Assembly: GCA_050633445.1 (NCBI GenBank) | Contig: JBOEGN010000084.1 | Span: 1-64,000, forward strand | From: Thalassobius sp050633445 | GTDB lineage: Bacteria; Pseudomonadota; Alphaproteobacteria; Rhodobacterales; Rhodobacteraceae | Direction: 5' to 3' | Length of the DNA: 64,000 bases | In this document: positions 33,376 through 41,612 of the stretch, one piece after another | Numbering within the stretch: the stretch's first letter is position 1 | How the letters are laid out: every line of letters starts with the position of its first letter | Made by a program: the position numbers and the translations under genes | Notes under the pieces: generated by a model | What the model saw: only the letters and a program-made list of their open reading frames with translations | Databases searched by the model: none | What the model was told of the DNA's origin: nothing

Positions 33376-34482
33376 TCACTCGGCGGCGACATCGCCCCCA
33401 AGTTCACCGTTGTCGATCTGCTCTTGCTCGATCGATTCAAAGAGGGCCTTGAAGTTCCCCTCTCCGAACCCGTCATCCCCTTTGCGCTGGATGAACTCGA
33501 AAAAGATCGGCCCGATCACGGTTTTCGAGAAGATCTGCAACAGGATCTTGGTTTCGCCGCCATCCATGACGCCCTCGCCGTCGATCAGGATGCCGTGCTT
33601 CTTCATCCGGTCCAGCGGTTCGTCATGGCCGACCACGCGGTCCTTGGACAGGGTGTAATAGGTCTCGGGCGGGCCGGGCATGAACTTGACGCCTTGATCG
33701 GCAATCGCGTCCGTCGAGTCATAGATGTCATCGCTGCCCACGGCGATATGCTGAATGCCCTCGCCTTTGTATTTCTTCAGATAGGCAACGATCTGGCCGG
33801 TCTCTCCGCGATCTTCGTTGATGGGAATGCGGATACGGCCACAGGGCGATGTCAGCGCCCGGCTGAACAGCCCCGAAAACTTGCCTTCGATGTCAAAAAA
33901 CCGAATTTCACGGAAGTTAAACAGATCGCCATAGAACCTGAACCACTTGTCCATATTGCCCTTGAACACGTTATGCGTCAGGTGATCCAGATAGTAAAAC
34001 CCAACGCCCTTGGGTTTCGAGATGCCAAGCCATTCGAATTCAGCGTTATAGGGCGAGGTGTCGTGATACTGATCGGTGAAATAGATCAGGCTGCCACCGA
34101 TGCCCTTGATCGCGGGCCAGTCCAGCGTCTTGTCGGTCCCCTCATAGGGTTCAGCCCCCTGAGCGACCGCATGGTCAAACGCGTGTTGCGCGTCCACCAC
34201 ACGCCACCCCATCGAAGGTGCACAGGGGCCGTGTTCCTGCACAAAACGGCTGGCAAAGCTGCCCGGTTCGTTGTTCAGCACATAGGTGATATCGCCTTGC
34301 TGCCACAGCTCGACATCCTTGGATTTGTGCCGCGCCACCAAGCCATAGCCCATGCGGGTAAACAGCGCGCGCAGTTCCTCTGGGTTGGGATGCGCGAACT
34401 CGACGAATTCGAAACCATCCGTGCCGGCGGGGTTCTGCGGGGTGATCTGCGCCTGCGGCGCGTCATGCGGGAAAGGTCCCAT
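33376..34482 (-). CDS. hpd: 4-hydroxyphenylpyruvate dioxygenase
   Basis: A 368-residue non-haem Fe(II) enzyme that turns 4-hydroxyphenylpyruvate into homogentisate in tyrosine breakdown. Fe ligands are visible as His in YLDHLTHNV, His in GIQHIAVG, and Glu in IFFEFIQRKGDDGFGEGNF, the C-terminal signature. The N-terminal VOC half has GFEFVEFAHPNPEEL. Length is normal. It is divergent from an Lrp-type regulator with an inverted repeat between them. Confidence 0.97.
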   Translation of the reverse strand: MGPFPHDAPQAQITPQNPAGTDGFEFVEFAHPNPEELRALFTRMGYGLVARHKSKDVELWQQGDITYVLNNEPGSFASRFVQEHGPCAPSMGWRVVDAQHAFDHAVAQGAEPYEGTDKTLDWPAIKGIGGSLIYFTDQYHDTSPYNAEFEWLGISKPKGVGFYYLDHLTHNVFKGNMDKWFRFYGDLFNFREIRFFDIEGKFSGLFSRALTSPCGRIRIPINEDRGETGQIVAYLKKYKGEGIQHIAVGSDDIYDSTDAIADQGVKFMPGPPETYYTLSKDRVVGHDEPLDRMKKHGILIDGEGVMDGGETKILLQIFSKTVIGPIFFEFIQRKGDDGFGEGNFKALFESIEQEQIDNGELGGDVAAE

Positions 34483-34513
34483 TGTGTGTCTCCTGTTCAG
34501 CTATGACCAGAAT

Positions 34514-34542
34514 ATGCGCAATGACATCGGAAATTTGCGCAT
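34514..34542. promoter_or_regulatory. Inverted repeat, candidate Lrp-family operator
   Basis: ATGCGCAA (34514-34521) and TTGCGCAT (34535-34542) form a perfect 8-bp inverted repeat with a 13-bp AT-leaning spacer. It is centred about 45 bp upstream of hpd and about 85 bp upstream of the divergent Lrp gene. Lrp/AsnC proteins bind such spaced palindromes between their own gene and the target. Confidence 0.6.
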
Positions 34543-34614
34543 TGTTAGGCATCTTCCTTTACTGAAATGCGGATATGTCGCACTATCGTTAGGAAACACG
34601 CGGATACCACGCAT

Positions 34615-35070
34615 ATGCTGGACGAAACTGACAAACGGCTGCTGGCCGAGCTGCAACAGAACGCGCATCTAACGGCGCAAGAGCTGGGAGAGGTGCTGAA
34701 CCTGTCGCCCAGTCAGGCCGGTCGTCGCCGCCAAAGGCTGGAGGCAGAGGGCTATATTCGGGCCTACGCGGCCAAGCTGGACCCGCGCCGGGTGGGCCTG
34801 ACTGTGCAGGCTTTTGTGCAGGTGCAAATGGCCACTCATGGCCCCGAACAGTCGCGCCAGTTTGCCCGGCTGATCGAGCTGCGCCCCGAGGTGATCTCGG
34901 GCTGGACCCTGACCGGGGACGCCGATTACCTGCTGCGCGTCTATTGCGAAGATCTGGCCGCCCTGAACCGGCTCATCCACGAAGTGCTACTGCCCCATCC
35001 GGCCGTTGCCCGTGTGCAAAGCCAGATCGTTATGGACCAATTCAAGGCGGATGCTCCGCTGCCGTGTTAA
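34615..35070 (+). CDS. Lrp/AsnC-family regulator next to hpd
   Basis: A 151-residue protein. ATG 34615 is chosen because the protein then starts LDETDKRLLAELQQNAHL as Lrp proteins do; the frame upstream lacks family similarity. The winged HTH has LGEVLNLSPSQAGRRRQRLE as recognition region, and the RAM domain has SGWTLTGDADYLLRVYC in its ligand-binding centre. It probably controls hpd through the inverted repeat at 34514-34542 in response to an aromatic amino acid. The antiporter gene follows after 33 nt. Confidence 0.9.
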   Translation: MLDETDKRLLAELQQNAHLTAQELGEVLNLSPSQAGRRRQRLEAEGYIRAYAAKLDPRRVGLTVQAFVQVQMATHGPEQSRQFARLIELRPEVISGWTLTGDADYLLRVYCEDLAALNRLIHEVLLPHPAVARVQSQIVMDQFKADAPLPC

Positions 35071-35103
35071 CCATTTTCTAAGACCCTATTTGAAGGACGC
35101 CCA

Positions 35104-36999
35104 ATGCAATCCATCCTGTTCCAAGCCTCGATCTATCTGGCCGCCGCCGTGATCGCCGTACCCATCGCGGCTCGGTTGGGGTTGGGATCGGTTCTGGGCT
35201 ATCTGGTGGCCGGGATCGTGATCGGGCCGGTGCTGGGATTGGTCGGCAGCGAAACCGCCGACCTTCAGCATTTCGCGGAATTCGGCGTTGTCATGATGCT
35301 GTTCCTGATCGGGCTAGAGCTGGAGCCACGCACCCTGTGGGACATGCGCCACAAATTGCTGGGCCTTGGCGGGTTACAGGTCACGCTGACGACGCTGGCC
35401 GTGATGGCGGGGGCGCTGGTTCTGGGCCAACCTCTGCCCCAGGCCTTGGCGATCGGGTTGATTTTTTCACTGTCGTCGACGGCAATTGTGCTGCAAACCC
35501 TGTCGGAAAAGGGCTTGATGCAAACAGGCGGAGGCCGCTCTGCCTTTTCGGTTTTGCTAACGCAGGATATCGCGGTGATCCCGATGCTGGCGCTGCTGCC
35601 CTTGCTGGCGATCACCCCTGTCGCCCAAATCCGCGAGGACGGCTCGATCGGGCGGGTCAGCGATGCCGATCATGGCGCCCATGGCGGAGGTCACGATGCC
35701 GCCATTTCGGCCCTGGTCGAGGGCCTGCCCGGCTGGGGCGTGGCCCTGATCACGCTGGGCGCTGTGGCGCTGATCATTCTGGCAGGGATCTACTTGACCC
35801 GCCCGGTGTTCCGCTACATCCATCACGCCCGCCTGAGCGAAATGTACACCGCGCTGGCGCTGCTGATCGTGCTGGGCATCGCCTATATCATGAACGCCGT
35901 GGGCCTGTCGCCCGCGCTTGGCACCTTTCTGGCGGGCGTCGTGCTGGCCAACACCGAATTCCGGCACGAGCTGGAAAGCGACATCCAACCCTTCAAGGGC
36001 CTGCTGCTGGGCCTGTTTTTCATCACCGTGGGCGCGGGTATCAACTTTGCCCTGCTGGCCGAAAATGCGGGCCCCATCCTAGCCCTGACCGCCGCCCTGA
36101 TCGCTGGCAAAGGCGCGATCCTCTATGGCCTCGGCACTCTGTTCAAGCTTAAGGGCCGCAGCCGCTGGCTGTTCACCCTGTCGCTGGCCCAAGCCGGTGA
36201 ATTCGGCTTTGTCCTGCTGTCCTTTGCGCAACAAACCTATGTCCTGGATACCGCCCTGTCCGAAAAGCTACTGATGGTGGTGGCGCTCTCGATGATGGCC
36301 ACGCCACTGCTGTTCATCCTGTATGATTGGCTGTCACACCGCGCCGGTGACGAGACCGCAGAACACGAAGACGACGTGATCGACGAACAAGGCCCGGTGA
36401 TCATCGCGGGCATGGGACGTTTTGGCCAGATCGTTAACCGGCTGGTGCAAAACACCGGGTTCAAAACCGTGGTCCTGGACCATGACATGGAAACCATCCA
36501 GCTGATGCGCCGCTTCGGTTTTCGTGGCTTTTTTGGCGACCCCACCCGCCCGGAACTGCTCCACGCCGCAGGGCTAAAAGAGGCGCATATCCTGGTCGTC
36601 ACATTGGATGATCCCGATGCCTCGGTGCAACTGGTCACCTTTGCGCGCCGCTCAAATCCCGACCTGCATATCATCGCCCGCGCCCGCGACCGCAACCATG
36701 TGTTCCGGCTCTACAAAGCAGGGGCCGACGACATCGTGCGCGAAATGTTCGACAGTTCTTTGCGGGCCGGCCGATATGTGCTGGAAAACATCGGCCTCAG
36801 CGAATACGAGGCCGCCATGGCCGAAAAGGTCTTTTTCCAACATGACCGAGAGGCCGTCCGCGACCTCGCTCAGCTCTGGGACCCAAACCTGCCCGCCTCC
36901 AAAAACGAGGCGTATATCAAACGCGCCCTCGAACTGGACAAAGAGCTCGAAGCAACCCTGCAAGCCAAACTCGACGAACGGGCGGAACAAGACGAATAG
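35104..36999 (+). CDS. CPA2 monovalent cation:proton antiporter, KefB/KefC-like
   Basis: A 631-residue protein. Residues 1 to about 410 hold about 12 helices of the Na+/H+ exchanger fold (PF00999), with FSLSSTAIVLQTLSEKG and LSPALGTFLAGVVLANTEFRHELE typical of Kef proteins. A cytoplasmic TrkA-N/Rossmann domain follows (from about 428: VIIAGMGRFGQIVNRLV, then DHDMETIQLMRRFG), then an acidic C-terminal tail. A His/Gly-rich insert (HGAHGGGHD, about residues 191-199) sits in a loop between helices. It probably exports K+ against H+. No ancillary kefF/G gene is adjacent. Confidence 0.92.
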   Translation: MQSILFQASIYLAAAVIAVPIAARLGLGSVLGYLVAGIVIGPVLGLVGSETADLQHFAEFGVVMMLFLIGLELEPRTLWDMRHKLLGLGGLQVTLTTLAVMAGALVLGQPLPQALAIGLIFSLSSTAIVLQTLSEKGLMQTGGGRSAFSVLLTQDIAVIPMLALLPLLAITPVAQIREDGSIGRVSDADHGAHGGGHDAAISALVEGLPGWGVALITLGAVALIILAGIYLTRPVFRYIHHARLSEMYTALALLIVLGIAYIMNAVGLSPALGTFLAGVVLANTEFRHELESDIQPFKGLLLGLFFITVGAGINFALLAENAGPILALTAALIAGKGAILYGLGTLFKLKGRSRWLFTLSLAQAGEFGFVLLSFAQQTYVLDTALSEKLLMVVALSMMATPLLFILYDWLSHRAGDETAEHEDDVIDEQGPVIIAGMGRFGQIVNRLVQNTGFKTVVLDHDMETIQLMRRFGFRGFFGDPTRPELLHAAGLKEAHILVVTLDDPDASVQLVTFARRSNPDLHIIARARDRNHVFRLYKAGADDIVREMFDSSLRAGRYVLENIGLSEYEAAMAEKVFFQHDREAVRDLAQLWDPNLPASKNEAYIKRALELDKELEATLQAKLDERAEQDE

Positions 37000-37043
37000 C
37001 GCGCCGCCCACCCGCTTCTTTGCTCTGAAAATACTCCGGGGGA

Positions 37044-37073
37044 GAGGCCAAGGGCCTCGGGGGCAGCGCCCCC
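37044..37073. terminator. Tandem hairpins between convergent genes
   Basis: GAGGCC-AAG... GGCCTC (37044-37049 with 37053-37058), immediately followed by GGGGGC-AGC-GCCCCC (37059-37073). With the flanking TTCTTTGCTCTGAAAATACT this is an inverted-orientation copy of the element at 28188-28259. It lies between the ends of the antiporter gene and cobT. Confidence 0.6.
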
Positions 37074-37099
37074 ATTACCCCCGTCAATACTGCGAAACC

Positions 37100-38116
37100 T
37101 TAGCTGTCAGACACGCCCGCTTCAGCAAAAGTCGCCATGCCGGAATGGCACGCCACTGCGCCCTGCAAGACACCAATCGCCAGCGCCGCCCCCGAGCCTT
37201 CGCCCAATCGCAGCCCCAGCGATAGCAGCGGAGCCTTGTCCAATGCGTTCAGCAGGCGCGGATGCGCGGCCTCGGCGCTGACATGTCCCGCAACACAGTG
37301 GTCCAGCGCGAAAGGCACCGTTTTGTCCAGGCAAGCCGCCGCGGCGCAGCAGATGAACCCGTCCAGGATCACCGGAATACGCAGGCTTCGGGCGCGGGCT
37401 ATGGCGCCCGTCATCGCGGCCAGCTCGCGCCCGCCCAGGCAGCGCAGTGCATCCAGCCCGTCGGTGATCGTTTCGGCATGCAACGCCTCGCCTTGCGCAA
37501 CGACCCGAGTCTTCAGCTCTAGCCCCGCATCATCAACGCCAGTCCCGCGCCCGGTCCAGTCGCTGGCGTCTCCGCCAAACAGCGCCAGCGCGATGGCCGC
37601 GGCCGAGGTGGTGTTACCAATCCCCATCTCGCCCGTCACCAGCAAATCCGCGTCCTTGTCGACCGCGTTCCAACCTGTCTGCAAGGCCGCGACCAGCTCT
37701 GCCTCGGTCATCGCGGGACTTTGGGTGAAATCCGCCGTGGGCGTGTCCAGCGACAGGGCGTGGACATCCATCTTTGCACCAAAAGCCTTGGACAGTTGGT
37801 TAATCGCCGCGCCGCCATGTTGGAAGTTCAGCACCATCTGTTCGGTGACCTCGGCTGGAAAGGCCGAAACCCCCTGAGCGGTCACCCCATGGTTTCCCGC
37901 AAAAATCACCACCTGAGGCGCCGTGATCGCAGGCCGCGCATCGCCGCGCCAGCCTGCATACCAGATCGCCAGATCCTCTAGCCGGCCCAATGCACCCGGC
38001 GGTTTGGTCAGCTGACCATTGCGGGCCTCGGCCTCTTTGCGGGCCTCCAGATCGGCGGTCGGGGCCTGCGCCAACAAAGAGCGGAAGTCATCAAGCGTAT
38101 CAAAGGGCTGTGTCAT
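37100..38116 (-). CDS. cobT: Nicotinate-nucleotide:dimethylbenzimidazole phosphoribosyltransferase
   Basis: A 338-residue enzyme making alpha-ribazole phosphate for the lower ligand of cobalamin. Motifs: LTKPPGALGRLEDLAIWYAG near the start, FAGNHGVTAQGVSAFP, VTGEMGIGNTTSAAAIA, and the C-terminal GLRLGEGSGAALAI with the conserved Glu. ATG 38116 is chosen as the family-like start; an in-frame ATG at 38140 is possible. It is divergent from cobS, about 90 bp apart. Confidence 0.95.
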   Translation of the reverse strand: MTQPFDTLDDFRSLLAQAPTADLEARKEAEARNGQLTKPPGALGRLEDLAIWYAGWRGDARPAITAPQVVIFAGNHGVTAQGVSAFPAEVTEQMVLNFQHGGAAINQLSKAFGAKMDVHALSLDTPTADFTQSPAMTEAELVAALQTGWNAVDKDADLLVTGEMGIGNTTSAAAIALALFGGDASDWTGRGTGVDDAGLELKTRVVAQGEALHAETITDGLDALRCLGGRELAAMTGAIARARSLRIPVILDGFICCAAAACLDKTVPFALDHCVAGHVSAEAAHPRLLNALDKAPLLSLGLRLGEGSGAALAIGVLQGAVACHSGMATFAEAGVSDS

Positions 38117-38206
38117 GGGGTCTCTTTCCGATCTTGTCATGTCTTGGTGTTGCCGGGATGTTTAACGCAATGCTATCGGGGGGGACCATATCAAAAGGTC
38201 CGACCA

Positions 38207-38968
38207 ATGGCGGAAAAAGCGTCTTTCATCCCGCAGACCCGTGACATCGCTGTTGCGATTTCCTTGCTGACCCGATTGCCTCTGCACCTGCCCAATGCTG
38301 CCTATGCGCGCGGCGCACGGGCCGCCTGGGCCTATCCCTTGGCCGGAGCGGTTCTGGGCGGGATCGCGGGACTGGCCGGTTGGATCGCCAGCCCGCTTGG
38401 GTCCGGATTTGCGGCATTGGTCGTGCTGGCCGTTACCGCGATCCTATCCGGCGCGATGCACGAGGACGGGCTGGCCGATTGCGCCGATGGTTTTTGGGGC
38501 GGTTGGGACCCGGCCCGCCGACTGGACATCATGAAGGACAGCCAGATCGGCACCTATGGCGTCATCGCTCTGATCCTCAGCTTTGCAACCCGCTGGTGGG
38601 CGTTGGAACAGTTGATCTCTGCCGGACATGTACTGGCCCCGCTGCTGGCAGTCGGGATGATGTCACGCGCCGGAATGCCGGTGCTGATGGTCTGGCTGCC
38701 CAATGCGCGCAGCTCAGGCCTCAGCCAGTCGGTCGGGCGCCCTGCCCCACAAACGGCTGGATTGGGGATTCTTCTGGCCGTCGGGGTTGGCCTGATCGGG
38801 CTGGGCTCGGCTGCGTTTCTGGCCGTTTTTATTGCCGCTGCGGTTGTTGCTGGCTGCGGATTTCTGGCCCGCACCAAGATCGGCGGACAAACGGGCGACG
38901 TGCTGGGGGCCTCGCAGCAACTGACGGAAATCGCACTGCTGGTCACCTGTACCGCCGTGCTGAGCTAG
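38207..38968 (+). CDS. cobS: Adenosylcobinamide-GDP ribazoletransferase (cobalamin synthase)
   Basis: A 253-residue polytopic membrane enzyme joining adenosylcobinamide-GDP and alpha-ribazole. Motifs: SLLTRLPL, YPLAGAVLGG, and the acidic MHEDGLADCADGFWGG signature with DIMKDSQIGTYGVIAL. The C-terminus has KIGGQTGDVLGASQQL. ATG 38207 gives the usual short cytoplasmic N-terminus. It works with CobT encoded divergently. The space between them is too short for a cobalamin riboswitch. Confidence 0.95.
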   Translation: MAEKASFIPQTRDIAVAISLLTRLPLHLPNAAYARGARAAWAYPLAGAVLGGIAGLAGWIASPLGSGFAALVVLAVTAILSGAMHEDGLADCADGFWGGWDPARRLDIMKDSQIGTYGVIALILSFATRWWALEQLISAGHVLAPLLAVGMMSRAGMPVLMVWLPNARSSGLSQSVGRPAPQTAGLGILLAVGVGLIGLGSAAFLAVFIAAAVVAGCGFLARTKIGGQTGDVLGASQQLTEIALLVTCTAVLS

Positions 38969-39098
38969 ACCAGTTTCCGGCGCGAAACGCCTGTGACCCA
39001 AGGGAACAATTGCGTCGCCGAAATCCTGCGTTACTTCTGAGGCAAAGCATCCGTGGAATTTCATCCCGACCAGCAGAATTAGAACAAAGGATCACGTC

Positions 39099-40208
39099 AT
39101 GAGCCGTACCGACACCCTGTTTCGCCCCATTGACCTGGGCAAGCTGACCCTGAAAAACCGGATCGTCATGGCGCCGATGACGCGCACCTATTCGCCCGGC
39201 AATGTGCCCAACTCTAAGGTGGTGGACTATTATCGTCGCCGCGCCGAGGGCGGTGTCGGCCTGATCGTCACCGAAGGCACATTCGTTGATCATCCGGCCG
39301 CAAGTGGCTATCCGAACGTGCCTGCCTTTTTTGGCGAGGACGCGCTGGCCGGTTGGAAACGTGTCGTGGATGCGGTGCATGCGGCGGGGGGCAAGATCGC
39401 GCCTCAGCTTTGGCATGTGGGCGCTATCCGACGACCCGGCGTTATGCCTGGCGGCGATACTCCGGGTCACAGTCCCAGCGGCATGGCGCGCCCGGGCAAG
39501 GTCACCGGCCACGCAATGACACAGGCCGATATCGACGACGTGGTCGCCGCCTTTGCAAAGGCCGCTGCGGATGCCGAACAGATCGGCTGTGATGCGATCG
39601 AGATTCACGGCGCGCATGGTTACCTTATTGATCAGTTTTTCTGGGACGGAACCAATCAACGCGACGACTCTTATGGCGGTGATCTGGCCGCACGGTCGAA
39701 ATTCGCGCTCGAGATCGTCCGGGCCTGTCGCGCGGCTGTGGGCGAAGATTTCCCGATCATCTTCCGTTTCTCGCAGTGGAAACAGCAAGATTACACGGCG
39801 CGCCTGTGCGAAACGCCCGAGGCTTTGGGGGACTTCCTGATGCCTCTGGCCGAGGCAGGCGTGGATATCTTCCATTGCTCGACCCGCCGCTTCTGGGAGC
39901 CCGAATTCGAAGGCAGCGACCTGAACCTGGCGGGATGGGCCCGCAAGTTGACGGGCAAGGCTGCGATTACCGTTGGCAGTGTCGGCTTGAATGCGGACTT
40001 TTTGCCCGACGACGGCAGCGCCGATTTCAGCGCCGCGGAAACCGCCAGTATCGACGCTCTTTTGGACCGGGCTGAACGGGACGAGTTTGATCTTGTGGCC
40101 GTTGGCCGTGCGCTAATCGCCAACCCTGATTGGGCGAACCAAGTGGCCGCAGGCAATTTCACCCAGCTTGTCGCCTTTGAAAAAGACATGCTGCAAGCAC
40201 TGGTCTGA
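39099..40208 (+). CDS. Old-yellow-enzyme family NADH:flavin oxidoreductase
   Basis: A 369-residue FMN enzyme. The TIM-barrel opening is LFRPIDLGKLTLKNRIVMAPMTRTYS. The active-site region is APQLWHVGA, substrate-binding EIHGAHGYLIDQFFWDGTNQR, and phosphate-binding VGSVGLN and AVGRALIANPDW. Such enzymes reduce activated alkenes. It is a single-gene unit ending in a strong terminator, just upstream of the anthranilate operon but not co-transcribed with it. Confidence 0.9.
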   Translation: MSRTDTLFRPIDLGKLTLKNRIVMAPMTRTYSPGNVPNSKVVDYYRRRAEGGVGLIVTEGTFVDHPAASGYPNVPAFFGEDALAGWKRVVDAVHAAGGKIAPQLWHVGAIRRPGVMPGGDTPGHSPSGMARPGKVTGHAMTQADIDDVVAAFAKAAADAEQIGCDAIEIHGAHGYLIDQFFWDGTNQRDDSYGGDLAARSKFALEIVRACRAAVGEDFPIIFRFSQWKQQDYTARLCETPEALGDFLMPLAEAGVDIFHCSTRRFWEPEFEGSDLNLAGWARKLTGKAAITVGSVGLNADFLPDDGSADFSAAETASIDALLDRAERDEFDLVAVGRALIANPDWANQVAAGNFTQLVAFEKDMLQALV

Positions 40209-40225
40209 TCCCCGTCACAACCCCG

Positions 40226-40253
40226 AAAACGCCCCGCCTTGCCGGGGCGTTTT
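40226..40253 (+). terminator. Rho-independent terminator
   Basis: An 11-bp perfect stem AAAACGCCCCG / CGGGGCGTTTT (40226-40236 and 40243-40253), with a 6-nt loop and a T-run. It ends the oxidoreductase transcript. Confidence 0.9.
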
Positions 40254-40290
40254 GCTGTGCTGATCAAGGTTTGGGCAATTCACGCCCATT

Positions 40291-40320
40291 ACTTCAAGTC
40301 TAAAACTTTAAGCTTGAAAT
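40291..40320. promoter_or_regulatory. Tandem 16-bp operator-like motif upstream of the 2-aminobenzoyl-CoA operon
   Basis: Two overlapping copies offset by 14 bp: ACTTCAAGTCTAAAAC (40291-40306; 12 of 16 to ATTTCAAGCTTAAAAT) and ACTTTAAGCTTGAAAT (40305-40320; 15 of 16 as reverse complement). They lie 109 bp before the SDR start. The same motif is upstream of three other transcription units of this island. A MarR-family protein from the island is the likely binder. Confidence 0.65.
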
Positions 40321-40428
40321 AATAGCATCCCCGTGCCACCCTTTTTCCAGATTCGAAGGAAAAAGACCGATGCACATGATGACGCCCCTCTCTTTCTGCC
40401 CCCGGCACGTTAACGACTTGGCAACCGC

Positions 40429-41148
40429 ATGAGCCGGGTTCTGATCACTGGCGGCGGCACCGGGATCGGGCGCGCGATCGCTCGGACCTTTGCGCAGGCA
40501 GGTCATGATGTCACCATTTCAGGGCGCCGCGCCGCGCCTTTGGCCGAGGCCGCACAAGGGTTCAACATGACCTGTGCGACAGCCGATGTGACCTCGGAAA
40601 CAGATACCGACGCGCTGTTTTCAACGCCCTATGATATTGTGGTCGCCAATGCCGGTGGCGGGGCCTCGGGTAAGGTCACAGAACTGTCGCTGGAGGACTG
40701 GCAACAGACCATGGCCGTGAACCTGACCGGGACCTTCCTGACCTTCCGCGCGGCGCTGCGGGACATGCCAAAGGGCGGGAGGTTGATCGCCATCGCCTCG
40801 ACCGCAGCCCTGCAAGGCAATGCCTCGGTTCCGGCCTATACGGCCGCAAAACACGGCGTGTTGGGACTGGTCCGGTCCGTCGCTTTGGATGTGGCCAAAC
40901 GGGGCATCACCTGCAACGCCATTTGCCCCGGATTTACCGACACCGAACTGGCCGAAAGCGCCATCGACGGGCTGGTCAATCGCTTTGATGTGGATCGTGA
41001 AAAGGCCCTTAAAATGGTCGTGGCCGGCAACCCGATGCGCCGCCTGATCTTGCCTGACGAAGTGGCCGCAACCACCTTGTTTCTGGCGTCCGAGGGCGCA
41101 TCCTCGATCAACGGGCACGCGCTGTCGGTTTCAGGGGGCGAGATATGA
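40429..41148 (+). CDS. Short-chain dehydrogenase (3-hydroxyacyl-CoA dehydrogenase type)
   Basis: A 239-residue NAD(P)-dependent SDR with cofactor loop TGGGTGIGRAIA, NAGGGASG, catalytic Ser in AIASTAALQG and YTAAK as the Tyr-x-x-x-Lys pair. It is the first gene of a seven-gene operon (SDR, MarR, enoyl-CoA hydratase, acyl-CoA dehydrogenase, CoA ligase, thioesterase, Rid). In the aerobic 2-aminobenzoyl-CoA pathway a beta-oxidation-like dehydrogenase acts on ring-reduced or ring-opened CoA intermediates, and this is the likely enzyme. It overlaps the MarR gene by ATGA. Confidence 0.85.
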   Translation: MSRVLITGGGTGIGRAIARTFAQAGHDVTISGRRAAPLAEAAQGFNMTCATADVTSETDTDALFSTPYDIVVANAGGGASGKVTELSLEDWQQTMAVNLTGTFLTFRAALRDMPKGGRLIAIASTAALQGNASVPAYTAAKHGVLGLVRSVALDVAKRGITCNAICPGFTDTELAESAIDGLVNRFDVDREKALKMVVAGNPMRRLILPDEVAATTLFLASEGASSINGHALSVSGGEI

Positions 41149-41612
41149 TGGCTGCGGCAAACACCCTAAACGAACCCGTTTCAAAAACCCGGCTACGCCT
41201 GTGGTTGCGGCTGTTGAAACTGTCCGCCGGAGTCGAGACCGAATTGCGCCGTCGCCTGCGCAAGGAGCACGCCACCACCCTGCCCCGGTTCGACGTATTG
41301 TCCGCCCTGTCGCGCCACCCCAAGGGCCTGAAAATGAGCGAGCTTTCCGGCTTTCTCAAAGTCTCGAACGGGAATGTGACGGGGATCGTGGACCGGTTGA
41401 CCGAGGAGGGATTGGCGCTGCGAGTCGCGGTTCCCGGCGATAAACGCGCGCAACTGGCGCGACTGACACCCAAAGGCCAGGCCCAGTTCGCTGCCCTGGC
41501 CGTAGAACATGAATCCTGGATCGACGGGCTGCTGGACGGCCTGACCCAGACCGAGGCCAGCGCTCTAACCGGCCTGCTGGACAAAGCGCTAAGCGAGGAG
41601 GACGCAGAATGA
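41145..41612 (+). CDS. MarR-family regulator of the 2-aminobenzoyl-CoA operon
   Basis: A 155-residue winged-helix repressor-type protein with RLWLRLLKLSAGVETELRR dimer helix, LPRFDVLSALSRHPKG, recognition region FLKVSNGNVTGIVDRL and wing LRVAVPGDKRAQLARLT. It is strongly similar to the MarR protein at 48153. It lies inside its likely target operon, with ATGA overlaps on both sides, which suits autoregulation. Relatives of the CouR/BadR kind respond to aromatic acyl-CoAs; 2-aminobenzoyl-CoA is a reasonable ligand guess. Confidence 0.88.
   Translation: MMAAANTLNEPVSKTRLRLWLRLLKLSAGVETELRRRLRKEHATTLPRFDVLSALSRHPKGLKMSELSGFLKVSNGNVTGIVDRLTEEGLALRVAVPGDKRAQLARLTPKGQAQFAALAVEHESWIDGLLDGLTQTEASALTGLLDKALSEEDAE

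Noticed and set aside
31734..33476. A 580-codon open frame antisense to the large membrane protein
   Set aside because: A GC-rich shadow frame with no domain; the plus-strand protein has a clear domain and helix layout.
38117..38206. Cobalamin riboswitch between cobT and cobS
   Set aside because: Only about 90 bp are available, and no B12-box-like conserved sequence is seen.
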